Shown here piece by piece: positions 5,090 to 5,210 of a stretch of 5,210 nt of DNA. Source of the DNA: CAYPSN01 sp041907025 (GTDB lineage Bacteria; Patescibacteriota; Saccharimonadia; CAILAD01; JADZBC01); assembly GCA_041907025.1 (NCBI GenBank), contig JAYRIB010000001.1:1-5210 (forward strand), in the 5' to 3' direction. The notes beneath the pieces are model-generated. The model was not told the origin of the DNA. It made no database searches and worked only from the letters and a program-made list of their open reading frames with translations. The translations under genes were made by a program, and so were the position numbers. The first letter of the stretch is position 1, and each line of letters starts with the position of its first letter.

Positions 5090-5210
5090 CTTGTAGATGT
5101 TTGCAGCTCCCACGACTATAAATCCCTGCCGCTCATCCCGACCTTGGAGCATCAGGTAGCGAGGAGTCTATAACCCAGACGGAGTGAACCACGAGAGTCC
5201 TCAAACTCGC
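5090..5210. other. Unassigned 3' tail with possible RNA structure
   Basis: No recognisable gene or clear terminator follows the glycosidase stop. The minus strand is open from the window edge to a TGA at 5154-5152 (18 codons) and in another frame to a TGA at 5135-5133 (25 codons); either could be the tail of a gene coming from the right, but neither is recognised. The last 52 bases contain paired segments: GCGAG (5159-5163) with CTCGC (5206-5210), GAGGA (5161-5165) with TCCTC (5198-5202), and GTCT (5166-5169) with AGAC (5177-5180). These could be part of a structured RNA cut by the window end, or chance. Confidence 0.3.

Noticed and set aside
4907..5152. Minus-strand reading frame of 81 codons with start at 5152
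   Set aside because: Most of it is antisense to the glycosidase coding region, and it shows no recognisable domain or ribosome site.
1..5210. CRISPR array, insertion sequence ends or tandem repeats
   Set aside because: No regularly spaced repeats, transposase gene or terminal inverted repeats were seen.

Overview
The window looks like a contig piece from a Patescibacteria/CPR-type bacterium, with Saccharibacteria-like as the best guess. The reasons are several small membrane-anchored surface proteins of unknown family, a DUF4214-type protein, a stand-alone GIY-YIG nuclease, and a serine recombinase running into a tRNA gene. The lineage is inferred from gene style only; no ribosomal or other marker gene is present.

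Left part (1-1474): the 3' portion of a large serine recombinase gene (+), noticeably AT-rich compared with the rest. Its last codons and stop lie inside the 3' end of a complete tRNA-Asn(GUU) gene on the opposite strand. The tRNA's Rho-independent terminator is embedded in the recombinase coding sequence. This is the expected right end of an integrated element whose body extends leftward out of the window.

Middle part (1464-1801, read on the minus strand): a strong sigma70-type promoter, a fragment of the 5' half of the same tRNA-Asn interrupted by a perfect 16-bp palindrome, a small GIY-YIG endonuclease gene, then the intact tRNA-Asn whose 5' end carries the nuclease stop codon. The simplest reading is a GIY-YIG cassette lodged in a tRNA gene, bounded by a direct repeat of the tRNA 5' region, with nuclease and tRNA sharing one promoter and one terminator. 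This is the most unusual structure in the window.

Right part (1881-5089): two divergent groups of cell-envelope genes. On the minus strand a 481-aa single-pass membrane protein with DUF4214-like repeats is followed by a small single-pass protein gene interrupted by one in-frame amber codon. On the plus strand a 41-aa membrane peptide overlaps a 346-aa membrane-anchored clan-A (TIM-barrel) glycoside hydrolase with both expected catalytic glutamates. The two groups share a 160-bp intergenic region with promoter elements on both strands. The envelope genes probably act at the outer face of the cytoplasmic membrane; no specific pathway can be assigned. The final 121 bases contain no gene that I can recognise.
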